37,502 bases of DNA from NCBI GenBank assembly GCA_028698875.1, contig JAQVVR010000010.1, forward strand, positions 1 through 37,502, written 5' to 3'. The notes beneath the pieces were generated by a model. It was not told the DNA's origin, searched no databases, and was given only the letters and a program-made list of their open reading frames with translations. A program made the position numbers and the translations under genes. The stretch comes from Candidatus Izemoplasmatales bacterium (GTDB lineage: Bacteria > Bacillota_I > Bacilli_A > Izemoplasmatales > Hujiaoplasmataceae). Shown one piece after another: positions 20,858 to 29,374 of the stretch. Within the stretch, counting starts at the first letter, position 1; every line of letters begins with the position of its first letter.

Positions 20858-21397
20858 TTACTTATATACTTCTGGCTTGAGAACGCCGACAAACGGTAGG
20901 TTACGATACATTTCATTATAATCAAGTCCAAAGCCGACAACAAAGGCTTTGGGAATGGATTTTCCGATATATTTAGGTACAAAAGGAACTTTTCGTCCAG
21001 CGGGTTTATCTAGTAAAGTGACTACCTCAACTGAAGAAGCACCACGATGTAACAAAAGTCGCGATATGACTTCTAATGTTTTTCCGGTATCGACAATATC
21101 TTCAGCGATTAACACATGTCGATTTTGAACAGATACCTCTAGATCTTTAGTGATCTTAACATCGGAAGAAGCGGTGATTCCACCATGATAACTAGAGACA
21201 CCCATCAATTCAATCTCACAATATAAATCAATATGTTTGATTAATTCGGCCATGAAGGGAATACATCCTTTTAAAAGACCGATGATGAGAGGATTTTTAT
21301 CCTTATAATCATCGGTAATCTGATGACCGAGACGGGAACAAATGGCAATAATATCCGCTTGTGTGACCAGTATATGGTCGATGTCTTTTTCCAGCAT
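20858..21397 (-). CDS. hpt: Hypoxanthine phosphoribosyltransferase
   Basis: Hpt salvages hypoxanthine and guanine by attaching them to PRPP, giving IMP and GMP. The 179-residue length is normal. The PRPP loop is VLIAEDIVDTGKTLEV (near residue 98), and the family segments GLLKGCIPFMAEL and KAFVVGFGLDYNEMYRNLP are present, the latter contacting the base. AAAGGGG upstream of the ATG lies in the end of tilS. It is one base from tilS and upstream of ftsH, the conserved tilS-hpt-ftsH cluster. Confidence 0.97.
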   Translation of the reverse strand: MLEKDIDHILVTQADIIAICSRLGHQITDDYKDKNPLIIGLLKGCIPFMAELIKHIDLYCEIELMGVSSYHGGITASSDVKITKDLEVSVQNRHVLIAEDIVDTGKTLEVISRLLLHRGASSVEVVTLLDKPAGRKVPFVPKYIGKSIPKAFVVGFGLDYNEMYRNLPFVGVLKPEVYK

Positions 21398-21398
21398 G

Positions 21399-22730
21399 TT
21401 ATTTCCCCTTTACATACGTTAGATAAATAACTTGTTTCCCAGTTTTTGTAACAGGGCTAATTTTTAATCCCGGAACCCAAAAAATTTCCGCTTGAGCAGT
21501 GATTCCCACGGCTAAATGGTTACGTTCTTCGAATGGGATTTTCATATCAATTAGTAATTCACTGATTTTTTTCGTTCCACCAATAATTTTGATGCGATCG
21601 CCATCGTGACGACTTCTGAATGTCATTGGAAAGATGAAACGTAAATTATTATACCATAATTCAATCGAAATACCATCAATATCGCTTCGTTTTTCCGTAA
21701 TGACAACCATATCGCCATTTGGTAGGGGATATGTTCCGAAAGTGGGTATTTCCTGGGAAAAGGCAAATGCTTCTGTAATTATTGTTTCAAAACTAATCAG
21801 ATTGTATTTTCTAACGATACAAAGATTCTTGTTTAATATGAGACGAGCGTTGGGTTTGTCACTGATTGCCAGACCAAGAATGCTTTCTATATTAGCAAAA
21901 GATAATTCAAAACCATCGAGTGTTAAGCGATCGACGATCCTTTTGATGACATCGCGGGTTACAGCGCGGTCCAAAGCGGTGAACGCCGTGACAGACACAA
22001 CGGCTTTATCCAAAGCAAATGTTACCGATGCATCAATAAATGCGGTCGATAATCGGCTGATTAACGCATATGTTTCGGTAATGTAAGTGGCGAATTGGTC
22101 AAATTTTTCATGATAGAGCGGGTTTTCTTGCTCAATTAATGGCAAAATATGATGACGGAAGCGGTTCCGAGTGTACTTATCCAGAAGGTTGGATGAATCT
22201 TGACGGAAAATGATTTTGTGTTTAGTTTGGTAAAGTTCAATTTCACTCCGAGTCGTATGTAATAATGGACGGATTATTTCGATATCGCGATAAGCCAGCC
22301 GTTCGCTGATTCCGGCATACCCAATGAAACCCGAACCACGAACTAACCGCATCAAAATCGTTTCAGCTTGATCATCCGCATGATGGGCCAAAGCGATTTT
22401 ATTTGCATGTACTTTTTTGGCGATTTCATAAAAGAATTGATATCGTTTATTACGAGAATAATTATGAAAATTATCTTCACCCTGATAATCAAGGATCATG
22501 CCATAAAAAGCGACATTATATGACTGGCATTTTTCCGCAACAAAAGCGTATTCCTCTTCTGATTCCAATCGCATGCGGTGATTGACATGGGCGACCACAA
22601 CAGAAAGATGCAAAGCGTCTCGTTTTTGACATAACATATCTAAAAGAACCATTGAATCGATACCACCACTGACCGCAACGACAATGATGTCGTTTTTTTC
22701 AATCAACTTTGAAGTTAAACCGGCCATCAT
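21399..22730 (-). CDS. tilS: tRNA(Ile)-lysidine synthase
   Basis: TilS changes C34 of tRNA-Ile2(CAT) to lysidine so that it reads AUA codons; the substrate tRNA is at 35951-36027 in this window. The N-terminal PP-loop ATPase motif is VVAVSGGIDSMVLLDML, followed by VVAHVNHRMR, the N-type ATPase core and ALAHHADDQAETILMRLVRG. The C-terminal domain includes FRSRHDGDRIKIIGGTKKIS, which is typical of TilS. The minus-strand GTG at 22739 is part of the ribosome site GAGGTG, so I place the start at the ATG at 22730 (443 residues). It is the first gene of the minus-strand operon. Confidence 0.95.
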   Translation of the reverse strand: MMAGLTSKLIEKNDIIVVAVSGGIDSMVLLDMLCQKRDALHLSVVVAHVNHRMRLESEEEYAFVAEKCQSYNVAFYGMILDYQGEDNFHNYSRNKRYQFFYEIAKKVHANKIALAHHADDQAETILMRLVRGSGFIGYAGISERLAYRDIEIIRPLLHTTRSEIELYQTKHKIIFRQDSSNLLDKYTRNRFRHHILPLIEQENPLYHEKFDQFATYITETYALISRLSTAFIDASVTFALDKAVVSVTAFTALDRAVTRDVIKRIVDRLTLDGFELSFANIESILGLAISDKPNARLILNKNLCIVRKYNLISFETIITEAFAFSQEIPTFGTYPLPNGDMVVITEKRSDIDGISIELWYNNLRFIFPMTFRSRHDGDRIKIIGGTKKISELLIDMKIPFEERNHLAVGITAQAEIFWVPGLKISPVTKTGKQVIYLTYVKGK

Positions 22731-22763
22731 TTTCATCACCTCAAGTCATGGCTCTTATTGAAT

Positions 22764-22792
22764 ATTGTATCAATTTTTTGACGTTATAACAA
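22764..22792 (-). promoter_or_regulatory. Promoter of the tilS-hpt-ftsH-rqcP operon
   Basis: Minus strand: -35 TTGTTA (22792-22787), 17-base spacer, -10 TACAAT (22769-22764), about 35 bases before the tilS start. Confidence 0.78.
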
Positions 22793-22912
22793 TTATATCC
22801 GATAAATCGGTATCAGTCTATCATTAATTTGTGAGTAATTCATGGACTTTTAGTATGAGAATTGCGGATGAAAGCAAGACAAAGGAAATTATATGGCAGA
22901 CTTAAGAGTTTA

Positions 22913-22921
22913 TGGTATAAT
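22913..22921 (+). promoter_or_regulatory. Extended -10 promoter for maf
   Basis: TGG-TATAAT, 28 bases before the start at 22950. It lies inside an upstream in-frame extension, supporting the later start. Confidence 0.65.
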
Positions 22922-22949
22922 AATTTTAGAAAGCAAAGAGGTACATACT

Positions 22950-23513
22950 ATGAACAAATATATTCTCGCTAGCAATTCTCCCAGACGAAAACAACTAATG
23001 GAAATGCTTGGGATTGACTATGAAATCATCATTAGTTCCGTTGATGAAATTATTCGGCCCGATTTAGCTAACGATGAACTGGTGATGGATTTAGCTTTTC
23101 AAAAAGCCGCCGATATATTTCGCCATCATCAGGATGATATTGTTTTAGGCTTTGATACCATGGTATATATTGATGATAAACGGCTTGGCAAGCCAAAGAA
23201 CGCTCAAGATGCCAAAGAAATGTTAACAATTCTATCGGGAAAAACACATGTAGTTATAACCGGCTGTGCCATAATCACAAAAAAGATTTCCAAATCCTTT
23301 TTTGAAGCCACAAAAGTGACATTTTATCCCATGACCAATCAGGAAATTGATCAATATATAACATCAAAAGAACCGTTTGATAAAGCGGGAGCGTATGCGG
23401 TTCAAGGACTTGGTAGTAAATTTGTACAAACAATTGATGGTGATTTTTACACGGTGATGGGACTTCCCGTTGCCCGACTATATCATGAACTTAAGGAACT
23501 AAATCTTTTATAA
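22950..23513 (+). CDS. maf: Maf-family nucleotide pyrophosphatase
   Basis: Maf proteins hydrolyse dTTP, UTP and modified pyrimidine nucleotides to monophosphates and are tied to cell division arrest in Bacillus. The 187-residue protein begins MNKYILASNSPRRKQLMEM, the typical Maf opening with the SxxRR motif, and carries FDTMVYIDDKRLGKP (metal and base contacts), SGKTHVVITG and AGAYAVQGLGSKFV near the end. I chose the ATG at 22950, with AGAGG upstream; an in-frame ATG at 22893 would put the promoter inside the gene. It is convergent with the malic enzyme gene and shares its terminator. Confidence 0.93.
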   Translation: MNKYILASNSPRRKQLMEMLGIDYEIIISSVDEIIRPDLANDELVMDLAFQKAADIFRHHQDDIVLGFDTMVYIDDKRLGKPKNAQDAKEMLTILSGKTHVVITGCAIITKKISKSFFEATKVTFYPMTNQEIDQYITSKEPFDKAGAYAVQGLGSKFVQTIDGDFYTVMGLPVARLYHELKELNLL

Positions 23514-23518
23514 CACAG

Positions 23519-23552
23519 AAACGACTGCGAAAATATTTTCGCAGTCGTTTTA
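23519..23552. terminator. Terminator between maf and the malic enzyme gene
   Basis: A 15-bp stem (23519-23533 with 23536-23550), built on AAACGACTGCG and CGCAGTCGTTT, ends in T's on the plus strand. The innermost pairs probably open as a loop. Confidence 0.85.
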
Positions 23553-23577
23553 TATGAAAACGCTTAATTATAGCGAT

Positions 23578-24768
23578 TTACACTGAATATTCCTTTTCTT
23601 TTAATGCTTGTTTTTTTACCGCTTTTGCCACCGCTGTAACAACGCGTCGATCTAAGGCGTTTGGCAAAATATAGTCATACGAAAGTTCCGTATCTTTGAC
23701 GAGACTAGCTAATGCTTGGGATGCGACTACTTTCATTGCTTCGCTGATTTGTGGGGCTCGGGCTTGAAGGGCGCCTTTAAAAATACCAGGAAAGATTAGC
23801 ACATTATTAATCTGATTAGGATAGTCACTGCGTCCGGTACCGACAATTATAGCTCCAGCTTGATGAGCAATTTCGGGCATAATTTCAGGTTTTGGATTAG
23901 CCATTGCAAAGACAACAGGATCTTTTGCCATTGATTTAATCATCGAGGCATTAATTAAGTCGGGGGCACTGACTCCGATGAATAAATCAGCACCTTTGAT
24001 TAACTCTCCCAATGTGTCACTTCCGGTCAAGTTATATGAAGATATAATGGATTGGTCTAATAATTCACGGATTAAAAAATCATAAGAATCATATTTTTTA
24101 TCGGTCACGATGCCTTGTTTGTTATAGGCGTTAATGGTTTTAATTCCCAAATTAGTTAACATTCGGCAAATCGCACTTCCGGCCGCACCGGTCCCTGAAA
24201 TTACAACCCGGATGGCAGCGAGATCCTTTTTTAGCAGACGAAACGCATTTGTGACCGCTGCAGCCACCACAACGGCAGTTCCGTGTTGGTCATCATGGAA
24301 CACCGGTATGGCTAGCCGTTTTTTTAATTCTCGCTCAATCAATACGCACTGAGGAGCGGCAATGTCTTCTAACATGATTGCGCCAAACATTGGGGCGATT
24401 CTAACAACAGTTTCAATGATAGCTTGAGGATCTTGGGTGTCAAGGCAGATAGGAAAGGCATCAAGGCCGGAGAATTGTTTCAATAATGCAGCTTTGCCCT
24501 CCATAACCGGAATGGCTGCCAGAGCCCCGATATTACCTAAACCCAAAACGGCTGATCCATCGGTGACAATGGCGACCATGTGACCTTTTGAAGTGTATTG
24601 GTAAGCGGTTTCTGGGTTGGCGTTGATTTTAAGACATGGAGCTCCAACCCCAGGAGTATAGGCAATTGATAAATCGTGGGCGGTTTTTAAAGGTACCGTC
24701 GAACAAACAGAAAGTTTACCGGGATGAAGTTTGTGTAAGATAAGTGCTTCTTGATCTAAATTTGTCAA
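23578..24768 (-). CDS. NAD(P)-dependent malic enzyme
   Basis: This enzyme oxidatively decarboxylates malate to pyruvate with NAD(P) and a divalent metal. It is the short bacterial form, about 397 residues, without a phosphotransacetylase tail. Motifs: IAYTPGVGAPC, VAIVTDGSAVLGLGNIGALA, VFHDDQHGTAVVV (metal binding) and the Rossmann loop VVISGTGAAGSAICRM. Late features include VFAMANPKPEI and RSDYPNQINNVLIFPGIFKG. AAAGGA directly abuts an ATG at 24777, which is too close, so I prefer the TTG at 24768, nine bases after it. A longer upstream frame to 24849 is unlikely because the promoter lies within it. Cofactor preference cannot be read from sequence here. Confidence 0.93.
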   Translation of the reverse strand: MTNLDQEALILHKLHPGKLSVCSTVPLKTAHDLSIAYTPGVGAPCLKINANPETAYQYTSKGHMVAIVTDGSAVLGLGNIGALAAIPVMEGKAALLKQFSGLDAFPICLDTQDPQAIIETVVRIAPMFGAIMLEDIAAPQCVLIERELKKRLAIPVFHDDQHGTAVVVAAAVTNAFRLLKKDLAAIRVVISGTGAAGSAICRMLTNLGIKTINAYNKQGIVTDKKYDSYDFLIRELLDQSIISSYNLTGSDTLGELIKGADLFIGVSAPDLINASMIKSMAKDPVVFAMANPKPEIMPEIAHQAGAIIVGTGRSDYPNQINNVLIFPGIFKGALQARAPQISEAMKVVASQALASLVKDTELSYDYILPNALDRRVVTAVAKAVKKQALKEKEYSV

Positions 24769-24802
24769 TGTTATCATTCCTTTTGTAATATATGTTAATT
24801 TA

Positions 24803-24811
24803 ATTATATCA
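24803..24811 (-). promoter_or_regulatory. Extended -10 promoter for the malic enzyme gene
   Basis: Minus strand TGA-TATAAT, about 35 bases before the chosen start; the -35 position reads TCTGTT. Confidence 0.6.
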
Positions 24812-24865
24812 TTTTTTTTGCTAGAAACAGATAAAAGCACCATTTTCAAGCTCGATAAATATCTC

Positions 24866-24894
24866 TTGCATTTTAGATGGGAGTTTGTTATAAT
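24866..24894 (+). promoter_or_regulatory. rpmE promoter
   Basis: -35 TTGCAT (24866-24871), 17-base spacer, -10 TATAAT (24889-24894). The transcript has a leader of about 50 bases before rpmE. Confidence 0.82.
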
Positions 24895-24951
24895 ACTTTT
24901 GCTTGAGAACTTACTATGAAATAAAAATCATGGCAGAAGGAGAAAAACAAA

Positions 24952-25161
24952 ATGAAAAACGGTATTCATCCGAAATATAATCAAACGACGGTTACTTGCA
25001 GCACTTGTGGCAATACATTTATCACAGGCTCCACTGTAAAAGAAATCCGCGTTGACACTTGTTCCAATTGTCATCCGTTCTTTACCGGCAAACAAAAATT
25101 CACCGCTGCGGACGGACGAATCGACAGATTTAACAAACGTTACGGCATCGAAAATAAATAA
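24952..25161 (+). CDS. rpmE: 50S ribosomal protein L31
   Basis: L31 bridges the large and small ribosomal subunits. The 69-residue protein starts [11 protein letters not shown], as in the family, and has two Cys pairs, CSTC (near residue 16) and CSNC (near 37), then [10 protein letters not shown], so it is the zinc-binding form used under zinc-sufficient growth. AGAAGGAG precedes the ATG. A terminator separates it from tdk; rpmE-tdk adjacency is also found in Bacillus. Confidence 0.97.
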   Translation: MKNGIHPKYNQTTVTCSTCGNTFITGSTVKEIRVDTCSNCHPFFTGKQKFTAADGRIDRFNKRYGIENK

Positions 25162-25170
25162 TGACAAAAG

Positions 25171-25196
25171 AAACCATATGATATGGTTTTTTTTTT
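25171..25196 (+). terminator. rpmE terminator
   Basis: AAACCATA pairs with TATGGTTT around a 3-base loop (25171-25189), followed by a run of T's. Confidence 0.85.
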
Positions 25197-25212
25197 GCAC
25201 TTTGGTTATAAT
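25184..25212 (+). promoter_or_regulatory. Probable tdk promoter
   Basis: -10 TATAAT at 25207-25212. The -35 at 17-base spacing (25184-25189, TGGTTT) is weak and lies within the rpmE terminator stem. Confidence 0.55.
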
Positions 25213-25244
25213 AGACTTTGTAAAAAATCAAAGGAGGAATCACT

Positions 25245-25856
25245 ATGTATGTGAGACAACGCGAAGGATGGATTGAAGTAATAACGGGACCAATGTTCGC
25301 CGGAAAAACCGAAGAATTAATCCGTCGAGTTAAACGACTCGAATATGCAAAACAAAACATACTTGTCTTCAAACCATCGATTGACACACGTTATGGCAAT
25401 AATGAAGTCGTTAGTCATAACAATAACCGCACCAAGTCAATTAATATTCGTAAAGCCTCAGAAATAATGCAATACGTTGATAACGATACCAATGTCGTCG
25501 CCATCGACGAGATTCAATTCCTTGATGAAGAATCTGTTGAAATCTGCGAATATCTCGCTGATCACGGTATACGCGTCATTGTCTCAGGCTTGGACCGCAA
25601 TTTCCGTGGCGAACCATTTTCCTTTATGCCAAGATTATTAGCCATCGCTGAAGATGTCACAAAGTTATCAGCGATTTGTGTTGTTTGCCATACACCGGCA
25701 ACCAGAACCCAAAGAATTGTTAATGGCAAACCGGCCAGTTATAATGATCCAATTATTTTGGTAGGAGCCAAAGATTCATATGAAGCTCGCTGTCGACACT
25801 GCCATCAAGTGCCAGGAAAACCAGCGACATACACTCGATTTGAAGACCATGAATGA
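25245..25856 (+). CDS. tdk: Thymidine kinase
   Basis: Tdk phosphorylates thymidine and deoxyuridine with ATP for pyrimidine salvage. It is the type II (TK1-like) form of 203 residues. The P-loop is VITGPMFAGKTEEL, the Asp motif VVAIDEIQFLDEE, then SGLDRNFRGEPF, which orders the lasso over the nucleoside. The structural zinc uses Cys in CVVCHTP and CRHCHQ. AGGAGG lies before the ATG at 25245. It overlaps tadA by 8 bases, an unusual partner, so the two are translated together. Confidence 0.97.
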   Translation: MYVRQREGWIEVITGPMFAGKTEELIRRVKRLEYAKQNILVFKPSIDTRYGNNEVVSHNNNRTKSINIRKASEIMQYVDNDTNVVAIDEIQFLDEESVEICEYLADHGIRVIVSGLDRNFRGEPFSFMPRLLAIAEDVTKLSAICVVCHTPATRTQRIVNGKPASYNDPIILVGAKDSYEARCRHCHQVPGKPATYTRFEDHE

Positions 25857-26307
25857 GCTTGATGAGCGCTGGATGCGAGAGGCTCTCAAAGAAGCACAAA
25901 AGGCATTTGATATCGGTGAAGTACCAGTTGGGTGCGTCATTGTCAAGGATGATAAAATTATTGCTAGAGGCTATAATCAGCGCGAGACGACCAAACATGT
26001 TTTCAATCACGCCGAGATGATGGCAATGGATCAAGCTTGTCAATTATTAAACTCTTGGCGACTTGATGAATGCACACTATATGTTACTATCGAGCCATGT
26101 GTGATGTGCGCAGGCACAATGATACAAGCACGGTTAAAACGACTTGTGTATGGTGCATTTGAGCCTAAAAGTGGGGCACATACATCAATAGTAAATCTTT
26201 TTGATTATGACTACAATCATCATGTAGAAGTTGAAAGCGGTGTTTTGAATTTGGAAGCAAGCACAATTATGAAAACGTTTTTTCGAAAACTACGGGCTGA
26301 TAAGTAA
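25849..26307 (+). CDS. tadA: tRNA-specific adenosine deaminase
   Basis: TadA deaminates A34 of tRNA-Arg(ACG) to inosine. The 152-residue protein has the zinc deaminase motifs: HAEMMAMD (zinc His and proton-shuttling Glu) and PCVMCAG (zinc Cys pair). I start it at 25849 (MNELDERWMREALKEAQ), which aligns with the start of Bacillus TadA; earlier in-frame codons lie inside tdk. The ribosome site is weak, consistent with coupling to tdk, whose stop overlaps it. SRP RNA follows after a short gap, the same tadA-SRP RNA order as in Bacillus. Confidence 0.94.
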   Translation: MNELDERWMREALKEAQKAFDIGEVPVGCVIVKDDKIIARGYNQRETTKHVFNHAEMMAMDQACQLLNSWRLDECTLYVTIEPCVMCAGTMIQARLKRLVYGAFEPKSGAHTSIVNLFDYDYNHHVEVESGVLNLEASTIMKTFFRKLRADK

Positions 26308-26336
26308 TTGTTATTTGCCAGTAAATATGATAAAAT
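26308..26336 (+). promoter_or_regulatory. SRP RNA promoter
   Basis: -35 TTGTTA (26308-26313), 17-base spacer, -10 TAAAAT (26331-26336) with TGA ahead of it. The expected start, seven bases on, is 26343, exactly where the RNA helix begins. It starts right after the tadA stop. Confidence 0.82.
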
Positions 26337-26342
26337 ATAATA

Positions 26343-26460
26343 AGAATCTCTTATGAAGCATCTTCACTCAATAAGTGCCCACGAATTAGGTCAGGTCTTG
26401 ACGGAAGCAGCCTTAAGTAAGGTGTTTATGTGGGTGGAGATGCTTCATGGGAGATTCTTT
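26343..26460 (+). ncRNA. ffs: Signal recognition particle RNA, small (4.5S-like) type
   Basis: SRP RNA binds Ffh and targets membrane proteins to SecYEG. The conserved Ffh-binding loop is present: GGTCAGGTC near 26389 and GGAAGCAGCC at 26403-26412. The ends pair as a long rod: AGAATCTC (26343-26350) with GAGATTCT (26451-26458), then TGAAGCATC with GATGCTTCA. At about 118 bases it lacks an Alu domain, so it is the short form, unlike the long Bacillus scRNA. Transcription ends at TTTT just after the helix. Exact ends are estimated. Confidence 0.93.
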
Positions 26461-26493
26461 TGAATGAAAATATCGAACAAGGAGTGATTTGTC

Positions 26494-27255
26494 ATGGCGT
26501 TGATTTTTATTGATTTAGATGGAACAATGCTTGATCATGGCAAACCCGCCAAAAATATAATCAATACAATTACACAATTAAAGGCCAAAGGGCACATTCC
26601 CATCATTGCTTCGGGTCGAGTTCCGCACTTGCTTTATGGAGTAGATAAAGTATTAGGGATTGACTCTTATGTTTGTGCCAACGGGAATTATATCAACTAT
26701 CAAGGACAAGTAGTATACGAAAAGTATATTCCCGTAGATACTGTTCAAAGGATGATAGACACTTGTGATCGAATCGGATCTGACTTGGTTTTAGAAGGCG
26801 TTTTTGGTTATGTTGCTTATTCAAAACAAACGGAATATGTTGATGCTTTCTCAGATAACTTTGGGATTGAACGTCCCATTATTAACCGTTCGTTTCACCT
26901 TGAAAATCAGATTCTTTCTTTTATTGTCTTTGACGCTTGGAAAGTTGATCAACTCCGAATTGATTTTCCTGAATTGATGTTTGTACAATCCAGTCGTTAT
27001 GGTTTCGATGTAAATCTAAAAGGCGATTTAAAAGCTGATGGGATTAGATGGCTGGTGAACTATCTTAATTATCCAACCAGTGAAGTATATGCTATCGGTG
27101 ATGGGATGAATGATATTTCGATGCTCAAGGCCGTTGAGCATGGAATCGCGATGGGAAATAGCCACCCTGATCTTAAGGCGGTTGCGACTTATGTGACATC
27201 AGCTGTTGGTGATGAAGGGGTTGCTAACGCCTTACGTCATTTTGATTTGATATGA
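26494..27255 (+). CDS. Cof-type HAD phosphatase
   Basis: A 253-residue cytosolic hydrolase of the HAD type IIB (Cof) group. Motif I is FIDLDGTMLD with the nucleophile Asp, motif II the Ser of IIASGR, motif III the Lys in GDLKADGIRWL and motif IV GDGMNDISML. Cof-like members dephosphorylate sugar phosphates, pyridoxal phosphate, FMN and similar small molecules; substrate cannot be predicted. AAGGAG precedes the ATG. It sits directly after SRP RNA, where Bacillus has dnaX. Confidence 0.9.
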   Translation: MALIFIDLDGTMLDHGKPAKNIINTITQLKAKGHIPIIASGRVPHLLYGVDKVLGIDSYVCANGNYINYQGQVVYEKYIPVDTVQRMIDTCDRIGSDLVLEGVFGYVAYSKQTEYVDAFSDNFGIERPIINRSFHLENQILSFIVFDAWKVDQLRIDFPELMFVQSSRYGFDVNLKGDLKADGIRWLVNYLNYPTSEVYAIGDGMNDISMLKAVEHGIAMGNSHPDLKAVATYVTSAVGDEGVANALRHFDLI

Positions 27256-27257
27256 GG

Positions 27258-27287
27258 AAATCTGGACAAACCGGGTTTCTTTTTTTA
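27258..27287 (+). terminator. Terminator after the HAD phosphatase gene
   Basis: AAATCTGG (27258-27265) pairs, with G-T wobbles, with CCGGGTTT (27271-27278), followed by CTTTTTTT. Confidence 0.75.
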
Positions 27288-27306
27288 TCAGGAATAGATC
27301 GCTTAC

Positions 27307-27335
27307 TTTACTAAATTGATACGATGAATTACAAT
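27307..27335 (+). promoter_or_regulatory. mnmG promoter
   Basis: -35 TTTACT (27307-27312), 17-base spacer, -10 TACAAT (27330-27335). Confidence 0.7.
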
Positions 27336-27359
27336 AGATAACGGAAGAAAGTGATTACT

Positions 27360-29225
27360 ATGTACGATGCTATTGTTATAGGTGGCGGTCATGCCGGCTC
27401 AGAAGCCAGCCTTGCCCTCGCTCGACTGAATAAAAAAACATTATTGATAACCGGAAACATTAAAATGATTGCGACGATGCCATGTAATCCATCAATTGGA
27501 GGTCCGGCAAAGGGGACATTAGTGCGTGAAATTGATGCATTAGGCGGTGAGATGGGAAAAAATGCCGATCAATCATATCTTCAGATGAAAATGCTTAACA
27601 ACTCCAAAGGTCCGGCCGTGCGAGCACTTCGAGCACAATCCGATAAAGTGCTTTATCCTCAGAAGATGCAACAAACGTTATTTGACCAACCTAATTTAGA
27701 AATTTGTGAAGCATATGTTAATAAATTAATTGTCAACGACCACATTTGTCAAGGTGTGATTTTAGAGTCCGGAGAGTTGATTTATTCTCAAACGGTAGTG
27801 CTAACGACGGGTACTTATATGGAAGGCACCGTTTTGGTCGGTTCAACAGCGATATCTTCAGGTCCGGACCAACAAAAGCCATCCATTGGGTTATCGCAAA
27901 ACTTACGAGAACTGGGAATCACAACTTTTCGTTTGAAAACGGGAACTCCGCAACGACTAATTCGAAGTTCAATTGATTTTTCAAAGATGGAGTTATCGCC
28001 CGGCGATGGTTTCATCTACCACTTTAGTTTTGATGATTCGTACTTTAAGCCAATTGATCATGAGTGGCCTTGTTATTTGATTCACACGACGGAAGCCACC
28101 AAGAATATTATTTCTGATAATCTTCGAAAATCGGCCATGTATAGTGGATTAGTCAAGGGAATAGGACCAAGATATTGCCCCTCAATTGAAGATAAGTTCG
28201 TTCGTTTTGCCGACAAAGAACGACATCAATTATTTATTGAGCCGGAAAGTCAATTTTCTGACGAAGTCTATCTGCAGGGATTCTCAACTTCGATGCCACA
28301 CGAGGTTCAAGATCAGATGGTTCACTCGCTTCCTGGTTTAGAAAAAGCAATCATAGCCAAATATGCTTATGCTATTGAGTATGATGCAATCAACCCAACG
28401 CAACTTTGGCCAACCCTTGAATCTAAAAAAATCATCAACTTATTTTTTGCTGGGCAAGTAAATGGCACTAGCGGCTATGAAGAAGCTGCTGCTCAAGGAT
28501 TAATGGCGGGGATAAATGCTGCATTAAAACAAGATCAAAAACCGCCATTGGTTTTACGACGTGATGAGGCATATATCGGCGTGTTAATCGATGATTTGGT
28601 TACTAAAGGCACACAAGAACCATACCGAATGTTAACTTCAAGAGCGGAATTCAGGCTTTTGTTACGGCACGATAACGCTGACATGCGATTAACCGAGTAC
28701 GGATATCAAGTGGGCTTAATCGACACAAACAGACATAAAACATTTTTACAAAAACAAGCAGCGATCACTGCAGAAATAAACCGGTTGAAAACACTTTATG
28801 TAAATCCAGGGAAGACCATAAATGATGAGTTAAAAGCCAGAAATCTTAACGAAATAAATGAAAAATTGAGCCTTTTTGACTTGTTAAAACGGCCAGGAAT
28901 GACTTATCAATTGGCAATGAGCATCGCGAAAGAAACAAGGATAAATTCGCCAGAAATATACGAGCAAGTCGAAATCGAAATTATGTATGAAGGTTATATC
29001 AAAAAAGCAAAAAAGGAAGCGGAAAAATTAATCAAGGAAGAAAGCATTACGATTCCAAAGACTATTGATTATGATCAACTTCATAATCTCGCTTTGGAAG
29101 CCCGCGCCAAACTAAAAACAATTCGTCCCTGTACAATTGGGCAAGCTTCACGCATCAGCGGAATAACACCGGCTGACTTATCATCATTGGCTGTCCAAAT
29201 CAAATCGGGCAAGTACAATCACTAA
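27360..29225 (+). CDS. mnmG: tRNA uridine 5-carboxymethylaminomethyl modification enzyme MnmG
   Basis: MnmG, with MnmE, installs the cmnm5 group on U34 of tRNAs reading A/G-ending codons, using FAD, NADH and methylene-THF. The 621-residue protein has the FAD loop DAIVIGGGHAGSEAS at the N-terminus, family signatures CNPSIGGPAKGTLVREIDAL and NNSKGPAVRALRAQSDK, and GQVNGTSGYEEAAAQGL in the middle. The C-terminal helical domain binds MnmE and tRNA. The GTG at 27351 is part of the ribosome site, so I use the ATG at 27360. mnmE is not in the window. It is followed by a hairpin and rsmG. Confidence 0.97.
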   Translation: MYDAIVIGGGHAGSEASLALARLNKKTLLITGNIKMIATMPCNPSIGGPAKGTLVREIDALGGEMGKNADQSYLQMKMLNNSKGPAVRALRAQSDKVLYPQKMQQTLFDQPNLEICEAYVNKLIVNDHICQGVILESGELIYSQTVVLTTGTYMEGTVLVGSTAISSGPDQQKPSIGLSQNLRELGITTFRLKTGTPQRLIRSSIDFSKMELSPGDGFIYHFSFDDSYFKPIDHEWPCYLIHTTEATKNIISDNLRKSAMYSGLVKGIGPRYCPSIEDKFVRFADKERHQLFIEPESQFSDEVYLQGFSTSMPHEVQDQMVHSLPGLEKAIIAKYAYAIEYDAINPTQLWPTLESKKIINLFFAGQVNGTSGYEEAAAQGLMAGINAALKQDQKPPLVLRRDEAYIGVLIDDLVTKGTQEPYRMLTSRAEFRLLLRHDNADMRLTEYGYQVGLIDTNRHKTFLQKQAAITAEINRLKTLYVNPGKTINDELKARNLNEINEKLSLFDLLKRPGMTYQLAMSIAKETRINSPEIYEQVEIEIMYEGYIKKAKKEAEKLIKEESITIPKTIDYDQLHNLALEARAKLKTIRPCTIGQASRISGITPADLSSLAVQIKSGKYNH

Positions 29226-29254
29226 CCATTGACAATGATGGTCAATGGTTTTCT
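29224..29254 (+). terminator. Hairpin terminator between mnmG and rsmG
   Basis: AACCATTGAC (29224-29233) pairs with GTCAATGGTT (29241-29250); the T-run is short (TTTTCT), so read-through into rsmG is likely. Confidence 0.6.
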
Positions 29255-29285
29255 AAATCATCCTTGCATTTAACGCGGAAATTCA

Positions 29286-29303
29286 TCACGATTTTAATCG
29301 TGA
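29286..29303. repeat. Palindrome upstream of rsmG
   Basis: TCACGAT-TTTA-ATCGTGA, perfect 7-base arms, in the mnmG-rsmG gap. It does not match the parS consensus and no T-run follows. It could be an operator or RNA hairpin. Confidence 0.5.
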
Positions 29304-29374
29304 AATCCCAGCCATTTATCGAAAAGGATATGATTATTCACCTTGATATGATAAAATACTTTCGAGGCGATATC

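Noticed and set aside
22893-22949. Longer N-terminus for Maf from ATG 22893
   Set aside because: The added 19 residues lack family similarity and contain the promoter -10; the ATG at 22950 has a proper ribosome site.
29286-29303. Possible parS site near parAB
   Set aside because: The palindrome TCACGAT-TTTA-ATCGTGA does not match the parS consensus (TGTTTCACGTGAAACA). No match was seen by eye elsewhere, but a full search was not possible.
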